Origin: Sphingomonas sp. QA11
Lineage (GTDB): Bacteria > Pseudomonadota > Alphaproteobacteria > Sphingomonadales > Sphingomonadaceae
Assembly: GCF_028473665.1 (NCBI RefSeq)
Contig: NZ_CP098774.1
Span: 4,397,501 to 4,461,500, forward strand
DNA length: 64,000 nucleotides
Direction: 5' to 3'
The translations under genes were made by a program, and so were the position numbers. Below the pieces are notes generated by a model that saw only the letters and a program-made list of their open reading frames with translations, did no database searches and was not told the origin of the DNA. Position 1 is the stretch's first letter. Every line of letters begins with the position of its first letter. Shown here piece after piece: positions 17,160-25,870 of this stretch.

Positions 17160-20100
17160 ATGAGCGCGCGCGAGTACGCACCGGACGACGAAGCGCTGCG
17201 CGCCGAGCTCGGTCCTCGCGCCGGGCTGACGCACATCGCGGCGCAGGCACCGTTGCTCCCGCTGACCGAGTTTGATCCGCGTCATTTCGAGATCCTCTGC
17301 TACTATCTTCTGTGCGAGGAAGCCGGCGGCGAAAGCTTCTTCGACAGCGTGACATTACTGAACGGCGGGGCGGACAAGGCCCGTGATATCCTGCTGCGGC
17401 GGGGCGCGGTGACCGGCATCGTGCAATGCAAGCGGTACGCCAAGCGCATTGGGCCGAGCGCCATCGCCACTGAAATCCTGCGATTCGCGCTGTACGCGGT
17501 ACGTGATCCCAGCCTGTTGCCCCAGGCGGCCACCCAATATCAGTTCTGGACCGCCTCCGGGCTGACCGATGAGGCCCGGCAACTCATCGAAGCGGACGAT
17601 AGCGGGGCGAGGCTTCGTGCGCTCCTCCCCGATCTGTTCACCGACGCCCGTGGCAAACACGTCACGCTTCGCGCACTGGCCGACGAAGCGGCGAACCGTG
17701 CCGAGGAGCTCGAGGCGCTCGAGATCGCGGCACGCCTCCGTCTCGGGCATGTCGGCCCCGAGGCGATCGCGCGCAAGTTACATCGACATCCGGGAATAAG
17801 ACGCCAGTTCTTCCGTTCTCCCGAAGATGGTCCGCTACTCGCCTCGAACGCCGAAATCGATCATCTGGTGGATCGCCTGCGCGAAACCGAACTCGCGCGG
17901 ATGCGCGCGGACCGGCGTCTCGATGCGCAGGCCTATGTCGCGCGGACCGGGCTCGAGGCGGCATTCACCGAATATCTCGAAGCACCGACTCGACTGTTCA
18001 GCGCGGTTGGCGGATCAGGCCAGGGCAAGACCAGCTGGATCGCCCAGCTATTGAAAACGACGCCAGGCGGGCGGGCCATGCTGATGATCCCAGCCGAGAG
18101 AATCGCGCCAGGCGATCGCAACCCCGTCGATACCATGGTGCGCCTACTCACGGCCCAGCGACTGGAGGGAATAGCGCCAGAGCGTTTCGATCAAGCGCTC
18201 TGGTCCTGGCTCGACGCGGATAACCGTCTGCTGGCGGTGGATGGACTCGACCGGGTGATATCGGATGTACGCGAGACGCTGCCAGGCTGGCTCGAGGCCG
18301 CGCTCGATCTCACCCAGGACGCCTCGGTTCGACTTGTCCTGACGGCGCGGCGCGAGGCCTGGACGCACCTCACCTCGCGAGTGTCACGTCTGAAGAGCCT
18401 GGCATTTTCCGGGGAAAGCGGAAGCGGTTTCGCGAGCTTCGAGCTGACGGCGCTCGAGCACGAGGAAGCGGAACAGGTCTACGCGGCTTATGGCGTCGCG
18501 CCTGACCAACATCGCGGCGCCCGGCTGCATTCGGCGGCACTGATCGCCCTGTTCGCGAGGATGCACGCGCCTGGTGGCGAGATCGTGACCCGGTACGAGA
18601 TTCTGGCGCGTGAATATCAAAATCTCCTGACCGAAATCAAAGCGGCCGGGATCGGGGGCGTCTCGGCGGTTCAGACTCTGGATTGGCTGGGTGACCAGCT
18701 GTTCGCCGTGGCGGATGGCTGGGTCACCTCGGTTCCACCGGCGCATATGGTCGCCGTCCTCGACGTGCTTGTCGACCGGGATCGCCTTATCCAGCGCGAG
18801 AGCCGGCTTCGGGTCGACGCCGATGATATCGCCGAATTCCTGCTCGCGCGACGCCTGGATATCGATGCCGCCATCGAGGCGCTCGACGTGGGTCGCGACG
18901 ATCCGCTGTTCATCGGGGCGGTTTCGCTCCTCATCGCGCGCCAGGAGGCGGAAGGCGGCGCGGATGCCGCGCTTGAGAAACTTCTCAGCGACGCTCAGCC
19001 AGGCCTATCGGCGCGGCTTGATGCCACCGCGCGCGCGCTGCTTGAACTGCGCGACCCCGCGGCGGTGTTGAATCGAATCACCCAGGCGATTGGCCTGTGG
19101 CAAGACAAGAACTTCATGCTGATCGCCAGCAATCTAGGTGAGATGCTGATCGAGATCGCTTTGCCTGGCCGCGCGCGCTTCGACCTGATCCGGCCGCTGC
19201 TAGACGGTGAGGAGGCCGATGACTGGCGGAGCAAATATTGGCGAGGCAATCAGGTCGGCCGATGGGTCTCGCGCTGCGCGATGGCCGCCGAACGGGCGGT
19301 ACGCGAGGATCCTATCGGCTTGCTCGGGCCGATCCTTGCCCTCGCCGGCGAGAAAGATGCCCTGCACGAGGCGGTCGGTGAGTTCCTGCTATTCCGGGCG
19401 GCTCAGGTCGCACCCGAAGCGGCCCTTCGCGAAAGCTGGGCACAGCACTCGCAGGCGCCTGGCGCCATGCTAGTAGCGATCGCCGCCGCACCGCTGGCGG
19501 CGGCGACATTCCTGCCGCGAATCGAGCTCACCACCCCGCATGTCGAGGCCTTCGTGGTCGAGCGCCTGTGGGAGATCGCCGCGAAAGATGAGAACGTGAC
19601 GGATCCCGCGGCGCTTACCGTAGCCCTGGGCGGGGCGGCGAGCGCTTTGCTCGATCAAATCAGCGCACCGCCACTACGCGCGACATTGCGCGTGATTCAG
19701 CTTCGTGCCGGCAAGAACGGAGACGCGATCGAGGAGCTCCAGCGGCTATGGTCCGCAGTACCGGAGACAGTCTTCTGGGAAGCCGTCGCGGCGCTCGGCG
19801 AGCATGGCCTCCCCCGTATCCGGGACCTGCTCATGGAAGAGCCGGCCACACCGAGACGCAAATGGCTGCTTTCGATCATGCCCGGTCACATCTTCGATAC
19901 AATAGAACCAGCGCCGGTGCTTGAGACGCTACGGACATTGATCACGCGCGCGCCCGATCACGCATCGGTCGCGGCGGACGTTCTGGAGATCATGCTCTAT
20001 CGGTTCAGCCCCGCGGATCTTCCCTCGCTCGAGGATCTGGCGCTGGAGGTCGCCCGGAGCCCGATCGATCAGGCGCGATCGAAGCTACTCTATTACGCCG

Positions 20101-20414
20101 GCTCGCCAAATCATGGTGAGGACGATCCAGAAGAGGAAGAAGTCGCGCGCCGCGAGCGCCTCCTCGACGTGCTGGTGGCGCATGAGACCGGCGGCACGCT
20201 CGACCAGTTGGTGTGGAAGATCATCGAGTCAGCGAGCGAGCGTCCGGACCCGCTGGCGAGGCTGGTCGATCTTGTCGCCCGCCTCGGCGAAACAGCGCCC
20301 CTCGCCTCGGTCGACAGTTACGCGTTCCTGCCAGGCGGTGAAACCCTACGTGAGGCGCTCAGGAGCCATCTGGGCCTGCCGAAGGACCAAGGACGCCGAC
20401 GACGCCCTCTGTAA
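17160..20414 (+). CDS. Mrr-like nuclease / STAND ATPase (Avs-like antiphage candidate)
   Basis: About 1084 residues. The N-terminus has a restriction-endonuclease fold of the Mrr type: FDPRHFEILCYYLL, then GGADKARDILL...GIVQCKRYA (Asp and Gln-x-Lys of PD-(D/E)xK, about residues 70-90). A STAND-type NTPase follows, with a P-loop AVGGSGQGKTSW (about 281-292), Walker B LLAVDGLDRV (about 358-367) and an LTARREAW sensor. The rest is a long helical-repeat C-terminus, probably the sensor. This is the layout of Avs proteins, which detect phage proteins and activate a nuclease. The start is uncertain: an in-frame ATG lies at 17082, and I prefer 17160 because GGAGCAGGG precedes it. Which Avs type, if any, needs structure comparison. 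Confidence 0.7.
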   Translation: MSAREYAPDDEALRAELGPRAGLTHIAAQAPLLPLTEFDPRHFEILCYYLLCEEAGGESFFDSVTLLNGGADKARDILLRRGAVTGIVQCKRYAKRIGPSAIATEILRFALYAVRDPSLLPQAATQYQFWTASGLTDEARQLIEADDSGARLRALLPDLFTDARGKHVTLRALADEAANRAEELEALEIAARLRLGHVGPEAIARKLHRHPGIRRQFFRSPEDGPLLASNAEIDHLVDRLRETELARMRADRRLDAQAYVARTGLEAAFTEYLEAPTRLFSAVGGSGQGKTSWIAQLLKTTPGGRAMLMIPAERIAPGDRNPVDTMVRLLTAQRLEGIAPERFDQALWSWLDADNRLLAVDGLDRVISDVRETLPGWLEAALDLTQDASVRLVLTARREAWTHLTSRVSRLKSLAFSGESGSGFASFELTALEHEEAEQVYAAYGVAPDQHRGARLHSAALIALFARMHAPGGEIVTRYEILAREYQNLLTEIKAAGIGGVSAVQTLDWLGDQLFAVADGWVTSVPPAHMVAVLDVLVDRDRLIQRESRLRVDADDIAEFLLARRLDIDAAIEALDVGRDDPLFIGAVSLLIARQEAEGGADAALEKLLSDAQPGLSARLDATARALLELRDPAAVLNRITQAIGLWQDKNFMLIASNLGEMLIEIALPGRARFDLIRPLLDGEEADDWRSKYWRGNQVGRWVSRCAMAAERAVREDPIGLLGPILALAGEKDALHEAVGEFLLFRAAQVAPEAALRESWAQHSQAPGAMLVAIAAAPLAAATFLPRIELTTPHVEAFVVERLWEIAAKDENVTDPAALTVALGGAASALLDQISAPPLRATLRVIQLRAGKNGDAIEELQRLWSAVPETVFWEAVAALGEHGLPRIRDLLMEEPATPRRKWLLSIMPGHIFDTIEPAPVLETLRTLITRAPDHASVAADVLEIMLYRFSPADLPSLEDLALEVARSPIDQARSKLLYYAGSPNHGEDDPEEEEVARRERLLDVLVAHETGGTLDQLVWKIIESASERPDPLARLVDLVARLGETAPLASVDSYAFLPGGETLREALRSHLGLPKDQGRRRRPL

Positions 20415-20433
20415 ACGCGGCTCCCAACCATCA

Positions 20434-21030
20434 TCAATTTCCGAGCAGCGCCCGCCAACCGCCGGCGGCCATCGCTCGCGCCTCCGCCGCTCGTCGGCGG
20501 ACTCGCGACATCAGGAAATCGGACCGCCCTTTCCACTCCGCACGGACCCGCTCCTCGCCATAAAGGGCGACGGCCATCTCCCGGTACGATGCGCCTGCCG
20601 CGATCGCATCCCCGACCCGAAGTGTCTCCAAACGCCGCGGCAGGCCTGGCTCCGTCGGATAGAGCAGCCGCGCGAAGCGACCGGTGCGCCATAAGCCCAG
20701 CATGCGCCGCAAGGTCAGCACCGGTGCATCGACGCGGGTCAGCCCGGAAAGGAGATAGTCGAGCCGCGCCGGACCTTCCTCGATCAGTGTCCCTTCGACC
20801 ACGTCAATGCGGATGCGGTGCCAGCCATCCGACAGTGCGACATGCTCGCGGCCGCCGCCGCGCACGATTGTCGCCCAGCGCATCAACCGGGCCAAGTCGA
20901 TCGCCTCGGGATCCGAACCATCGGCCGGCACGGCGCGAACCTGAAGCACGAAGGGATCGAGGTCCGCATGCCACAACAGGCGCGCCTCAGGCGCCGGCCG
21001 GCCGGCATCCTCAGCGAAAGCAAAGCCCGA
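20434..21030 (-). CDS. DUF2285 domain, C-terminal half of an FseA-like activator (expressed by +1 frameshift?)
   Basis: This frame has no good start of its own. From about 21030 downwards it reads FAFAEDAGRPAPEARLLWHADLDPFVLQVRAVP, then LARLMRWATIVRGGGREHVALSDGWHRIRIDVVEG and LRVGDAIAAGASYREMAVALYGEERVRAEW. This is the DUF2285 domain with its HTH-like end (about 200 residues). It continues the DUF6499 frame at 21011-21226 if one base is skipped. In Mesorhizobium ICEMlSymR7A the adjacent genes msi172 and msi171 are fused by programmed +1 frameshifting into FseA, the activator of the excisionase gene. The luxR/luxI genes alongside fit the same regulatory logic. A plain frameshift mutation is the alternative. 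Confidence 0.75.
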   Translation of the reverse strand, partial: SGFAFAEDAGRPAPEARLLWHADLDPFVLQVRAVPADGSDPEAIDLARLMRWATIVRGGGREHVALSDGWHRIRIDVVEGTLIEEGPARLDYLLSGLTRVDAPVLTLRRMLGLWRTGRFARLLYPTEPGLPRRLETLRVGDAIAAGASYREMAVALYGEERVRAEWKGRSDFLMSRVRRRAAEARAMAAGGWRALLGN

Positions 21031-21226
21031 AAGCCCGGGCGTCCGCCTCCGTCTCGAGATGCGGCGCCGTCCCGGCGCCGACGCGCCGCAACCGCGCGCT
21101 GATCGCCGCATAAGCGGGATCGCGGCGCAGCCATTCCCAGGCGAGGCCCGCGCGATCGATCCCGGCCAGCGCGCGGTAGGGCGCGCTGTCCCGCCAGTCG
21201 GGACGGCCGTCAGGCCGCCCCATCAC
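21011..21226 (-). CDS. DUF6499 domain, N-terminal half of an FseA-like activator
   Basis: 71 residues, PDWRDSAPYRALAGIDRAGLAWEWLRRDPAY..., the DUF6499 signature that normally precedes DUF2285 in ICE proteins. Two starts are possible, GTG at 21226 or ATG at 21223. The frame ends with GGG CTT TGC TTT CGC TGA (21028 down to 21011). A P-site shift from CTT to TTT, as at the CTT-T site of E. coli prfB, would join it to the DUF2285 frame and give ...ARAFGL-AFAEDAG. Homologues I recall run through this point without a break, so the missing frame is either programmed or recent damage. Confidence 0.75.
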   Translation of the reverse strand: MMGRPDGRPDWRDSAPYRALAGIDRAGLAWEWLRRDPAYAAISARLRRVGAGTAPHLETEADARAFGLCFR

Positions 21227-21422
21227 CGGCGCGCCGGGTCAATGCGCAGGTGGGGGGAGGGCCTAAGCGCGATAGCTGGCACGTAAATTTGCGCCGCCGA
21301 CCACAACCGACTAAACCCGCCAACCTATCGATCCGACCGCGGCGCCGACGGGAAAGCGACGCACGCGGCCATGGCATGGCTGGAACGAGGACGCCGCGGC
21401 CTGGGGTGCGTCCCGCATCGGC

Positions 21423-22178
21423 ATGGCATGGGACATGGTACTCGCGACAGCGCAACAATTCGCCTATGCGGTCGAGGCCGCGGGGAGCATCCGAGAGCTC
21501 GGCGACCTCCTCGACGCGATCGGCCGAGAGATGGGCTTTCGATATTTCGCGCTGACGCATCATGTCGATATCGCCTGCGCGCCACAGCCCGCGATCCGTA
21601 TCCACAATTATCCCGGCGAATGGGAAGCGTTCTTCGATGCGGAAGGGCTGGGCCGCTCCGACCCGGTGCACCGGGCCTGCCACATGACGAGCCTGGGCTT
21701 TGCCTGGACGGCGCTGCCCAGGCTCGTCATGCTGACGCGGCGCGACGACGAGATCCTCGCGCACTCCAGGCGCGTCGGGCTCGCGGACGGCTTCACCGTG
21801 CCGGCGCATATCCCGGGCGAGTTGGCGGGATCCTGCTCCTTCGCGACCGCCCGAGGACAACCGCTCCGGATGGAGTGGCTGCCGCTGGCGCAGTTCATCG
21901 GCACCGCGGCGTTCGAGGGCGCGCGCCGACTGTCGGGCATCCGCGGCGCCGAGCAGGATCGCCCCCGACTCAGCGACCGCCAGCGCGACTGCATCTACTG
22001 GGCGGCACGCGGCAAGTCCGATTGGGAGATCTCGCAGATCCTCGGCATCGGGCATGATACGGCGATCCAGTACATGAAGGAGGCCCGGGGCCGGTACGGG
22101 GTCGGAAACCGGACCCAGCTCGCGATCCACGCGCTCTATGACGGAGCGCTCACCTTCACCGATGCGCTCGGGCGTTGA
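21423..22178 (+). CDS. LuxR-family quorum-sensing transcriptional regulator
   Basis: 251 residues. The N-terminal autoinducer-binding domain shows the usual pattern (YPGEWEAFFDAEGLGRSDPVHRACHMTSLGFAW, with Trp/Tyr pocket residues and the conserved Asp-Pro-Val). The C-terminal LuxR HTH is LSDRQRDCIYWAARGKSDWEISQILGIGHDTAIQYMKEARGRYGVGNRTQLAIHAL (about 183-238). It lies directly upstream of luxI on the same strand and divergent from the FseA-like pair, so it probably binds the acyl-homoserine lactone and the palindrome at 22180-22199. Start could be 21423 or the Met at 21435. By analogy with TraR of ICEMlSymR7A, it may couple cell density to ICE excision. Confidence 0.9.
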   Translation: MAWDMVLATAQQFAYAVEAAGSIRELGDLLDAIGREMGFRYFALTHHVDIACAPQPAIRIHNYPGEWEAFFDAEGLGRSDPVHRACHMTSLGFAWTALPRLVMLTRRDDEILAHSRRVGLADGFTVPAHIPGELAGSCSFATARGQPLRMEWLPLAQFIGTAAFEGARRLSGIRGAEQDRPRLSDRQRDCIYWAARGKSDWEISQILGIGHDTAIQYMKEARGRYGVGNRTQLAIHALYDGALTFTDALGR

Positions 22179-22179
22179 A

Positions 22180-22199
22180 ACTCCCCATTTCTGGGGAAT
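22180..22199 (+). promoter_or_regulatory. lux-box-like palindrome upstream of luxI
   Basis: ACTCCCCA TTTC TGGGGAAT: two 8-base arms with one mismatch around a four-base centre, 20 bp in total, the size and symmetry of a lux box. It starts one base after the luxR stop codon and 76 bases before the luxI ATG, the right place for LuxR-dependent activation of luxI. Confidence 0.65.
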
Positions 22200-22255
22200 A
22201 GCCAGCACCCGCCGCCGGGCAGACGATCGGGGCTCCACAGCCAGGGGAGCCGATC

Positions 22256-22864
22256 ATGTTGTTCACACAGGGCGATGCCGGCGCCGCGAGCGACGCAGCG
22301 ATGCGCGCGATGTTTGAGGCGAGGAAGCGCGTCTTCGTCGACTTGCTGGGCTGGGACCTGCCGGTGCTGGCAGGCCGATACGAGATCGACCAGTTCGACG
22401 ACCGGCATGCCCACTACCTGATCCTCGCCGACGCCGATCAGAGCCATCTCGCCTCGGCGCGCCTGCTGCCCTCGATCCGGCCGCACATCCTCGATACGCT
22501 GTTCCCCGAGCTGTGCGACGAGGCGCCGCCGAGCGGCCCCGACACCTGGGAGATCACGCGCTTCTGCCTCGACCGCAGCCTCAGGGCAGCCGAACGCCGC
22601 CTTTGGCGCGACGCGTTGGTCCAAGGCCTCGCGCACTACGCGCTCGAGCACCACATCACCACCTATATCGGCGTCGCCGAGCAGGCCTGGCTCCAGCAGA
22701 TCCTCGCGTTCGGCTGGCACGCCGAGCCGCTGGGTCCGCCCAGGCGGATCGGCACGACGATGCTCGGCGCGCTCAAGATAGACATCACCCCGGCCACGCC
22801 GGCGCTGCTCGCCGCCAACGGCATCCACCCGGCGACTTCCATCGTCCAGGCGGAGGCGGCGTGA
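22256..22864 (+). CDS. luxI: acyl-homoserine-lactone synthase (LuxI family)
   Basis: 202 residues. The LuxI landmarks are all present: MRAMFEARKRVFVDLLGWDLPV (invariant Arg, Phe, Trp), YEIDQFDD (Asp pair), ASARLLPS (Arg) and DTWEITRFCLD (Glu and Arg near residues 99-103). It makes an acyl-homoserine lactone from S-adenosylmethionine and an acyl carrier; the acyl chain cannot be read from the sequence. The stop codon overlaps the ATG of the dioxygenase gene (TGATG), so the two are translated together, suggesting that the dioxygenase acts on or with the signal. Confidence 0.93.
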   Translation: MLFTQGDAGAASDAAMRAMFEARKRVFVDLLGWDLPVLAGRYEIDQFDDRHAHYLILADADQSHLASARLLPSIRPHILDTLFPELCDEAPPSGPDTWEITRFCLDRSLRAAERRLWRDALVQGLAHYALEHHITTYIGVAEQAWLQQILAFGWHAEPLGPPRRIGTTMLGALKIDITPATPALLAANGIHPATSIVQAEAA

Positions 22865-23751
22865 TGGCGACACAGCTTCGAGATCCCGTGCCAGACGCGC
22901 CGGCCATGTTCGACGCGACGCAGCAGCTGCTCGACCAGGGCTATCTCCTCCTGCGCGGCGCGCTGCCAACCACCACGATCGCCAGCCTCGACGCCGATCT
23001 CGCCGACGCGTTCGAACAGACGCCATTCTGCCAGGGCGGCTTCTACGGCGAGCGCACCAAGCGCTTCGGCCGGCTGCTCGCCCGCAGCACCCATAGCGCC
23101 GAGCTGGTCATGCACCCCGAGATCCTCGACATCACCACCCAGATCCTCAGCCCGTGGTGCGACTGCCTCCAGCTCAACCTGACCCAAGCGATCGCGCTCT
23201 ATCCCGGCGCGCTGCCACAGCTGCCGCACCGTGACCAGGACATGTGGCGCGGTCCAACCGGCACTATCGAATATCTCGTCAACGTGATGTGGCCGTTCAC
23301 ACCCTATCACGAGGAAAACGGTGCGACGCTGGTCTGGCCGAGCAGCCATGGTGCCCATGCCCTCGAGCCAAACCCCGACACCGACCCGGTCGCCATCGAC
23401 CTCGACCCCGGCGACGCTCTCCTCTTCCTAGGCTCGACGCTGCACGGCGCCGGAGGCAATCGGACCGACACCGTCCGCCGTGGCGCGATCGTCAGCTACT
23501 GCCTGGGCTGGCTCAAGCCCTATGAGAATCAGTGGCTCGCCTATCCGCCGGACGTCGCCCGCCACTTCCGGCCCGAGCTCGCGGCGCTGGTCGGCTACCG
23601 CCAGCACCGTCCCAATCTCGGCAATTATGAGGGGCGGTGCCCGTCGATCCTCCTCCGGGATCGTCACGGCCAGCCGATCGGCGCGATCGATGCGCTCCGA
23701 CCCGACCAGCAGGTGCTGATCGAAGCGCATGTGGCCGGACAGCGCGGCTAG
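22864..23751 (+). CDS. phytanoyl-CoA dioxygenase family protein
   Basis: 295 residues. An Fe(II)/2-oxoglutarate oxygenase: HxD iron ligands in LPHRDQDMW (His122, Asp124), distal His in GSTLHGAGGNRT (about 194) and an Arg after it for 2-oxoglutarate. WPFTPYHEENGATLVWPSSH is the usual PhyH core. Such enzymes hydroxylate small molecules or acyl chains. Translational coupling to luxI makes the homoserine lactone or its acyl precursor a reasonable guess for the substrate, but this is inference. It is followed after four bases by a GntR regulator, so luxI-phyH-gntR look like one operon. Confidence 0.85.
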   Translation: MATQLRDPVPDAPAMFDATQQLLDQGYLLLRGALPTTTIASLDADLADAFEQTPFCQGGFYGERTKRFGRLLARSTHSAELVMHPEILDITTQILSPWCDCLQLNLTQAIALYPGALPQLPHRDQDMWRGPTGTIEYLVNVMWPFTPYHEENGATLVWPSSHGAHALEPNPDTDPVAIDLDPGDALLFLGSTLHGAGGNRTDTVRRGAIVSYCLGWLKPYENQWLAYPPDVARHFRPELAALVGYRQHRPNLGNYEGRCPSILLRDRHGQPIGAIDALRPDQQVLIEAHVAGQRG

Positions 23752-23755
23752 CGCG

Positions 23756-24352
23756 ATGAGTCCCGGCGCCACATTCGAGCGGGTCTATAAGGAGCTGAAG
23801 CGCATGCTGGCCGCAGGCGAATTGCCGCCAGGCGCGCCGATCGAACCCGCGCTGATCGGCCAGCGGATCGCCTCCAGCATCACGCCCATCCGCGACGCGC
23901 TGCACCGGCTCACGGGCGAGGGGCTGGTGGAAGCACCGAACCATAACGGATTTCGCGCACGGTCCCTTAACGAGAAGGCATTGCGCGATCTCTATGGTTG
24001 GAATTGGCAAGTGCTGGAGCTGTCCACGCGGCATTTGAGCACAGCTATCCCGATCATTGTCGAGGATGCGACCGGCGAGGACGTCGCGACGGCCTCGGCG
24101 AAGCTCTTCGAGAAGCTGGCCCATGGGACCCAGAATAACGAACATCCGCGAGCCGTCCGCGCCTTGAATGGCCGCCTCGCGCCGTTTCGTCGATTGGAAG
24201 CGGTCGTGCTTCAGGGTCTCGATGAGGAATATCAATCGCTTGTCAGCGCTATTCTAGCAGGGAACGGGCCAGACCTCCGCCGTCTGCTCGCTTCCTATCA
24301 CCGCCGTAGGCTGGGCGTGGTACCCGCTCTCCTGGCGGCAGCTTCACCGTAA
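23756..24352 (+). CDS. GntR-family transcriptional regulator (FadR/VanR type)
   Basis: 198 residues. The winged helix is at the N-terminus: ERVYKELKRMLAAGELPPGAPIEPALIGQRIASSITPIRDALHRLTGEGLVEAPNHNGFRARSL. The C-terminal ligand-binding FCD-like helical domain is shorter than usual. Start ATG at 23756 lies four bases after the dioxygenase stop, in the same operon. It may sense a metabolite of the dioxygenase or the signal pathway. A weak point is the atypical C-terminal domain, which could make it a divergent member. Confidence 0.8.
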   Translation: MSPGATFERVYKELKRMLAAGELPPGAPIEPALIGQRIASSITPIRDALHRLTGEGLVEAPNHNGFRARSLNEKALRDLYGWNWQVLELSTRHLSTAIPIIVEDATGEDVATASAKLFEKLAHGTQNNEHPRAVRALNGRLAPFRRLEAVVLQGLDEEYQSLVSAILAGNGPDLRRLLASYHRRRLGVVPALLAAASP

Positions 24353-24491
24353 CCCCTGATGCGACCGCGCCCGGCCAAGCATTCCGTGGTCTCGAGCGCG
24401 GTCGACTCCGCGATCCACCCTTTTGAGCCGCATCGTGGCACCATCACCGGCGATGGCGGTCGATTACATGGGGCGACAAAGCCGCCCATTG

Positions 24492-25628
24492 TCAGTCATA
24501 CCCATGCTCGGCTCGATGCCAGGCGAGCGCTTTCGTGCTCGGGCTGTCGCCAGCCGCGACCGGAGATCTGATCGATGTCGCGGAAAGGCCAGCATACTCG
24601 GTGTTGATGAGCTTCTCGGACGTGAGGATACCGCCATCGGCCGCGACCGAGATGAGACCTAGATCGAACAGGGTATGGATGTCGGCGCGCAGGAGAAGGC
24701 CATTCTGTGTGACGTTGGTGTCCTCTCCGAGGAATGGGCGAATATGCGCGGCTTCAAGCAACGCCTCGATGCCGCAGCCGGTCACCGCGCACTTACCGCC
24801 ATAGGCCGCCAACAGGTCGCGCCGAAAGCGCGGCTGTCCTTGCCGACGCGTGACCGCGCGCAGGATCTTCTCGCGCCCATCCTTGAGGTTGTTGGGGTCG
24901 AACTCCTTATCCGGCACCTCCAGGCTAGCCTGGCCGGTCCAACGCTGGAGCGTGAAGTTAGTCGGCTTGCCGCCGGCGTGCGCGACATAGCGAAACCGCC
25001 CCTCATAGCGGAAGCCGGCCTCGGGATATTGGCGTTTGCTCTCGCGATAAAAAACGATCAGCTCGTCGCCATTCACTTCGTGATCAATGATCATGCGATC
25101 GGTGCGGCCCTGAATCTGGCCTTGCCACTGGAGAATGTCTCCCTCCAGCCGGTCCTTATATTGCGTCCGATCCTTGGTTTTGTCCCTGGTGACGAACAGC
25201 CAGATCGAATTCGTGTCCTTCAGGCGGAACACCCCGTTATCGAAATTGGCATCCACAATGCCGAAGCGCTCACGCATCGGGAGCCGCGCGTAGACGTCTC
25301 CCTCAACGAACGCGGGCGACATCCAGCGCGAGACCTGGAAGCCGAGCGCGTTCATGCGCGCGATGACCGGAGCTCCGCCGGTGAAATCGTCCGAATGAAG
25401 CGCGTTGGCGCGGCCGTGCTGAAACCCATAAGCGGCGGCGGCCAGGGGCTTGCTGTCATATCCCACCCCGTCCTCGACGACGAAATGGTCCCTGGACCGA
25501 TCGAAGCCCGCCTCCGGGACGCTGTATTCCGCGATGAACGCATCGCGACCGAGTTCGCGGAAGCGCGCCATCGCCAAACGGACCGCGCCTGGATCCGTCA
25601 GATCGGCCAGCTCTCCTCCAGTCGCCAT
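24492..25628 (-). CDS. HNH endonuclease, ScoMcrA-like (modification-dependent restriction candidate)
   Basis: 378 residues. The N-terminal part (about 1-100: KPLAAAAYGFQHGRANALHSDDFTGG) resembles the head domain of ScoMcrA. The middle part (about 130-235: WLFVTRDKTKDRTQYKDRLEGDILQWQGQ, then FRYEGRFRYVAH) resembles DUF3427-type domains. The C-terminus is an HNH nuclease: KCAVTGCGIEALLEAAHIRPFLGEDTNVTQNGLLLRADIHTLFDLGLI (about 285-335), with both metal-binding Cys and the AHI/N/H pattern. ScoMcrA cleaves phosphorothioate or methylated DNA. It is divergent from the Eco29kI-like modification genes over a 240-bp intergenic region and probably part of the defence island. Confidence 0.85.
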   Translation of the reverse strand: MATGGELADLTDPGAVRLAMARFRELGRDAFIAEYSVPEAGFDRSRDHFVVEDGVGYDSKPLAAAAYGFQHGRANALHSDDFTGGAPVIARMNALGFQVSRWMSPAFVEGDVYARLPMRERFGIVDANFDNGVFRLKDTNSIWLFVTRDKTKDRTQYKDRLEGDILQWQGQIQGRTDRMIIDHEVNGDELIVFYRESKRQYPEAGFRYEGRFRYVAHAGGKPTNFTLQRWTGQASLEVPDKEFDPNNLKDGREKILRAVTRRQGQPRFRRDLLAAYGGKCAVTGCGIEALLEAAHIRPFLGEDTNVTQNGLLLRADIHTLFDLGLISVAADGGILTSEKLINTEYAGLSATSIRSPVAAGDSPSTKALAWHRAEHGYD

Positions 25629-25838
25629 TCGTCCCCCTTATTCGCTCCCAGCATCCACGACAGTCCATGAATGTCCAGGGCTGTCGCCGGTCGCGAGGAT
25701 CCGGAGGGCACCGCTGGCGACGCGCGGCCAAAAATAGTTGTGGGAAAGCCAGTCCGTCGCCGCCGCTGGTATTGATTGTCGTTCGCAGTCTGTTCTTTCT
25801 GTTGCAACGCGCCGAATCGCGCTGTAAAACGATTCAAT

Positions 25839-25854
25839 CCGCGGCATTCCGCGG
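25839..25854 (+). promoter_or_regulatory. two CCGCGG sites in the restriction-modification promoter region
   Basis: CCGCGG occurs at 25839-25844 and 25849-25854, four bases apart and 17 bases before the RHH gene. CCGCGG is the recognition sequence of the Eco29kI family to which the adjacent nuclease belongs. Methylation or protein binding here could feed back on expression of the system. A chance pair in GC-rich DNA cannot be excluded. Confidence 0.45.
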
Positions 25855-25870
25855 TAATGGAGATCGAGCG

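Noticed and set aside
20434..21226. Calling the DUF6499/DUF2285 pair a plain pseudogene
   Set aside because: The frame change occurs exactly at a CTT-T slippery site before the stop, and a known ICE activator uses the same trick. I list both halves as coding with the doubt stated.
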